Positions 62,087 to 64,000 of a DNA stretch of 64,000 nt are shown here, piece by piece (position 1 is the stretch's first letter; every line of letters begins with the position of its first letter). The translations under genes and the position numbers were made by a program. Source of the stretch: Pseudomonas sp. AB6. GTDB taxonomy: Bacteria > Pseudomonadota > Gammaproteobacteria > Pseudomonadales > Pseudomonadaceae. Under the pieces are notes generated by a model. The model had not been told where the DNA came from. It saw nothing but the letters and a program-made list of their open reading frames with translations, and ran no database searches. The DNA is taken from contig NZ_JAVIWJ010000001.1 in assembly GCF_034314105.1 (NCBI RefSeq), positions 2,109,501 through 2,173,500 of the forward strand. Reading direction: 5' to 3'.

Positions 62087-63187
62087 ATGTCAGCTCTCTT
62101 TCAACCGTTTACCCTCAAAAGCGTGACACTGCGCAATCGCATTGTCGTGTCGCCGATGTGCCAATACTCGGCCATCGAGGGCGTAACCCAAGAGTGGCAC
62201 CGCGTTCACTATGCCAGCCTGGCCCGAGGCGGCGCCGCGCTAGTGACCGTCGAAGGGACTTCAGTTTCGCCCGAAGCACGGATCAGCATTGGCGACGCAG
62301 GCCTGTGGAATGACGAACAAGCACAAGCACTGCGGCCCATCGTTGCGTCGATCAAACACGCGGGTGCCGTACCGGGGATTCAGTTGGGTCACGCTGGCCG
62401 TAAAGCCAGCGCCAACCGTCCGTGGGAAGGCGACGACCACATGGCTAAAGACGATCCACGCGGCTGGGAAACTCTATCTGCTTCGGCCATCGCCCTCGGC
62501 GGCAGTCTGCCCAAAGTGCCTCGGGCCATGACCCTCGAAGACATCGCCAAGGCCAAAGCAGACCATGTGGCGGCTGTCATACGCGCCCGTGATGTCGGTT
62601 TCGAATGGCTTGAATTGCACTTCGCCCACGGTTATCTGGCAATGGGTTTCCTGTCGAAACACTCTAATCAGCGCACCGATGAATACGGCGGCAGCTTCGA
62701 AAACCGCGCGCGATTCATGCTCGAAACCCTCACCGCAGTTCGCGAAGTCTGGCCGCAGCATCTTCCGCTGGCCGTTCGTTTGGGGGTGATTGAATACGAT
62801 GGTCAGGACGAAGAGCATCTGTCGGAGTCGATCGAACTGGCCAAACAGCTCAAGGCGATTGGCGTTGATTTACTCGACGTGAGCATGGGCTTTTCCATTG
62901 CCACCCCCGACGTCCCTTGGGGCACGCCAGCGTTTCTTGCGCCTATCGCCCAACGTTTTCGCCGCGAAGTCGGCTTGCCGGTCACGGCGTCTTGGGGCAT
63001 GGGAACGCCAGAGCTGGCGGAAAAGGCCATTGCTGAAGGCCAACTAGATCTGGTGAGCATCGGCCGCGTCATGCTAGACAACCCGCATTGGCCGTTGCAC
63101 GCGGCCCGCAAGCTGGGAGTCGAAAACCCTTCCTGGGTCTTGCCTGCGCCATACGCCCATTGGTTGGAGCGTTACAGCGTCGCTTGA
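62087..63187 (+). CDS. xenA: Old yellow enzyme, xenobiotic reductase XenA type
   Basis: A 366-residue FMN-dependent NADPH:enone/nitro-compound reductase. RNRIVVSPMCQYSAIEG has the XenA-type active-site cysteine, IQLGHAGRKASANRPWEGDD the flavin region, LHFAHGYL the two substrate-binding histidines, SKHSNQRTDEYGGSFENR the family signature, and the end PAPYAHWLERY is typical of XenA. It reduces activated C=C bonds and nitro groups in the cytoplasm. It is monocistronic, with a strong terminator 22 bp after the stop. Confidence 0.9.
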   Translation: MSALFQPFTLKSVTLRNRIVVSPMCQYSAIEGVTQEWHRVHYASLARGGAALVTVEGTSVSPEARISIGDAGLWNDEQAQALRPIVASIKHAGAVPGIQLGHAGRKASANRPWEGDDHMAKDDPRGWETLSASAIALGGSLPKVPRAMTLEDIAKAKADHVAAVIRARDVGFEWLELHFAHGYLAMGFLSKHSNQRTDEYGGSFENRARFMLETLTAVREVWPQHLPLAVRLGVIEYDGQDEEHLSESIELAKQLKAIGVDLLDVSMGFSIATPDVPWGTPAFLAPIAQRFRREVGLPVTASWGMGTPELAEKAIAEGQLDLVSIGRVMLDNPHWPLHAARKLGVENPSWVLPAPYAHWLERYSVA

Positions 63188-63208
63188 TCGATAGCGGTGT
63201 AAACAAGG

Positions 63209-63238
63209 AGGCATCCGCAGTAGCGGATGCCTTTTTTT
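63209..63238 (+). terminator. Rho-independent terminator of xenA
   Basis: AGGCATCCGC / GCGGATGCCT, a perfect 10-bp stem with a 4-nt loop, followed by a run of T. Confidence 0.92.
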
Positions 63239-63317
63239 GCTTTTGCCCATGAGAAAGACCTCGGCGTTCAGGCCATTGCGCTTAAACTGCGCGCTTATGA
63301 ATGAACGATATTTCTCT

Positions 63318-64000
63318 ATGAATTCGGATGCACTGTCCCTTCTGCGCGCCCATCTGCTTGATGCTTTAAATACCGCTCCCGAAGAAGCGCGGCGCCTGTT
63401 CCACGGCCGTGGCCGACGTTGGCCAGGCCTGGAAAATGTGACTGCGGACTGGCTGAAAGGCGTAGTGCTGGTGTCGCTGTTCAAAGAACTTGACGCCACT
63501 GAAATGACAGCTTTGCGCCAAATGCTCGAAGCACTGACCGTATCGCCGCAATGGCTGGACTGCGGTGCCCACACGCTGTTGCTGCAACATCGGTACTTAC
63601 AAGACAGCAGCACCGAGTGGTTGCTGGGTGAGCCGTTTGACCATGGCGTTATCATCGAACACGGTCTGCAATTCAAACTGGACTTTGGCCGAAATCAAAA
63701 CACCGGTTTGTTCCTCGACATGCGCTACGGGCGCAACTGGGTGAGAGCCCACTCCCAAGGCAAGCGGGTGCTCAATCTTTTCGCCTACACTTGCGGGTTT
63801 TCCGTGGCGGCGATTGCCGGTGGTGCGCAACAGGTGGTCAACCTCGACATGGCCAAAGCCGCCCTCAGTCGCGGGCGAGAAAACCATAGGCTTAATCAGC
63901 ACGATCTGAGCCGCGTAGGTTTCCTTGGCCACGACCTGTTCAAATCCTGGGCCAGGGTCAAGCGAGACGGCCCCTATGATCTGATCATCATCGACCCGCC
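63318..64000 (+). CDS. Class I SAM-dependent methyltransferase (rRNA methyltransferase-like), partial
   Basis: The frame runs off the right edge, 227 codons visible. It reads MNSDALSLLRAHLLDAL, RLFHGRGRRWPGLENVT, GLFLDMRYGRNWV, then the SAM site VLNLFAYTCGFSVAA and catalytic-type DLIIIDPP at the edge. FLDMR followed by NLFAYTCGFS and D-P-P is the RlmI/RlmK-like 23S rRNA methyltransferase layout, although the N-terminal PUA-type domain is not evident. An in-frame ATG at 63297 would add seven residues. Confidence 0.85.
   Translation, partial: MNSDALSLLRAHLLDALNTAPEEARRLFHGRGRRWPGLENVTADWLKGVVLVSLFKELDATEMTALRQMLEALTVSPQWLDCGAHTLLLQHRYLQDSSTEWLLGEPFDHGVIIEHGLQFKLDFGRNQNTGLFLDMRYGRNWVRAHSQGKRVLNLFAYTCGFSVAAIAGGAQQVVNLDMAKAALSRGRENHRLNQHDLSRVGFLGHDLFKSWARVKRDGPYDLIIIDP

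Overview
The window looks like a Pseudomonas chromosome. The GC-rich core genes, a xenA-type old yellow enzyme, a chemoreceptor and an argD-like transaminase all fit that genus. A pvs (vibrioferrin-type) siderophore operon hints at the P. fragi neighbourhood, but that placement is inference.

Layout. 1-5930: tail of one gene, then a tightly overlapping operon of NIS synthetase, MFS exporter, NIS synthetase and PLP decarboxylase, the pvsB-C-D-E order. 6317-10985: a signalling operon of REC-GGDEF-EAL protein, di-heme cytochrome c peroxidase and membrane histidine kinase. 11235-13412: a LysR regulator divergent from an argD-like transaminase. 14144-16234: an OafA-type acyltransferase. 16250-21480: an insertion-sequence scrapyard. 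It holds an IS66 tnpB-tnpC pair split by a group II intron placed exactly after the tnpC start codon, an inverted IS66 remnant and an IS21 istA remnant.

21473-57821 is the core of the window: a two-partner-secretion / contact-dependent inhibition (CDI) locus on the minus strand. cdiB (57821-56103) and a 3650-residue cdiA (56060-45108) end in their own toxin tip and an immunity gene. Downstream, in the same orientation, lies a long reserve of orphan toxin-tip/immunity modules and broken cdiA pieces. These comprise three copies of one nuclease-like toxin/immunity pair, two other nuclease-like tips, a fourth tip on a broken 1.2-kilocodon cdiA end with an Imm27-like partner, and a TNT-type remnant with an Imm63-like gene. 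Two copies of the nuclease pair ride in a tandem duplication (period 6,479 bp). Each unit also carries a HigA-like gene, a tyrosine recombinase, a primase-helicase and an Xre regulator. The unit boundaries fall on a short sequence (GGTGCAAAAGG) coding the Gly-Ala-Lys-Gly motif at which the toxin tip of cdiA begins. This suggests a mobile element that carries and inserts CDI toxin cassettes at the tip-entry site. I consider it the most interesting feature of the window.

58277-64000: ordinary chromosome again, with a chemoreceptor, an exported protein, a lipoprotein, a 5'-truncated peroxiredoxin-like gene, xenA with a clear terminator, and the start of an rRNA-methyltransferase-like gene running off the end.

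All family names are from reading the sequence and recalled family patterns; no database search was run.
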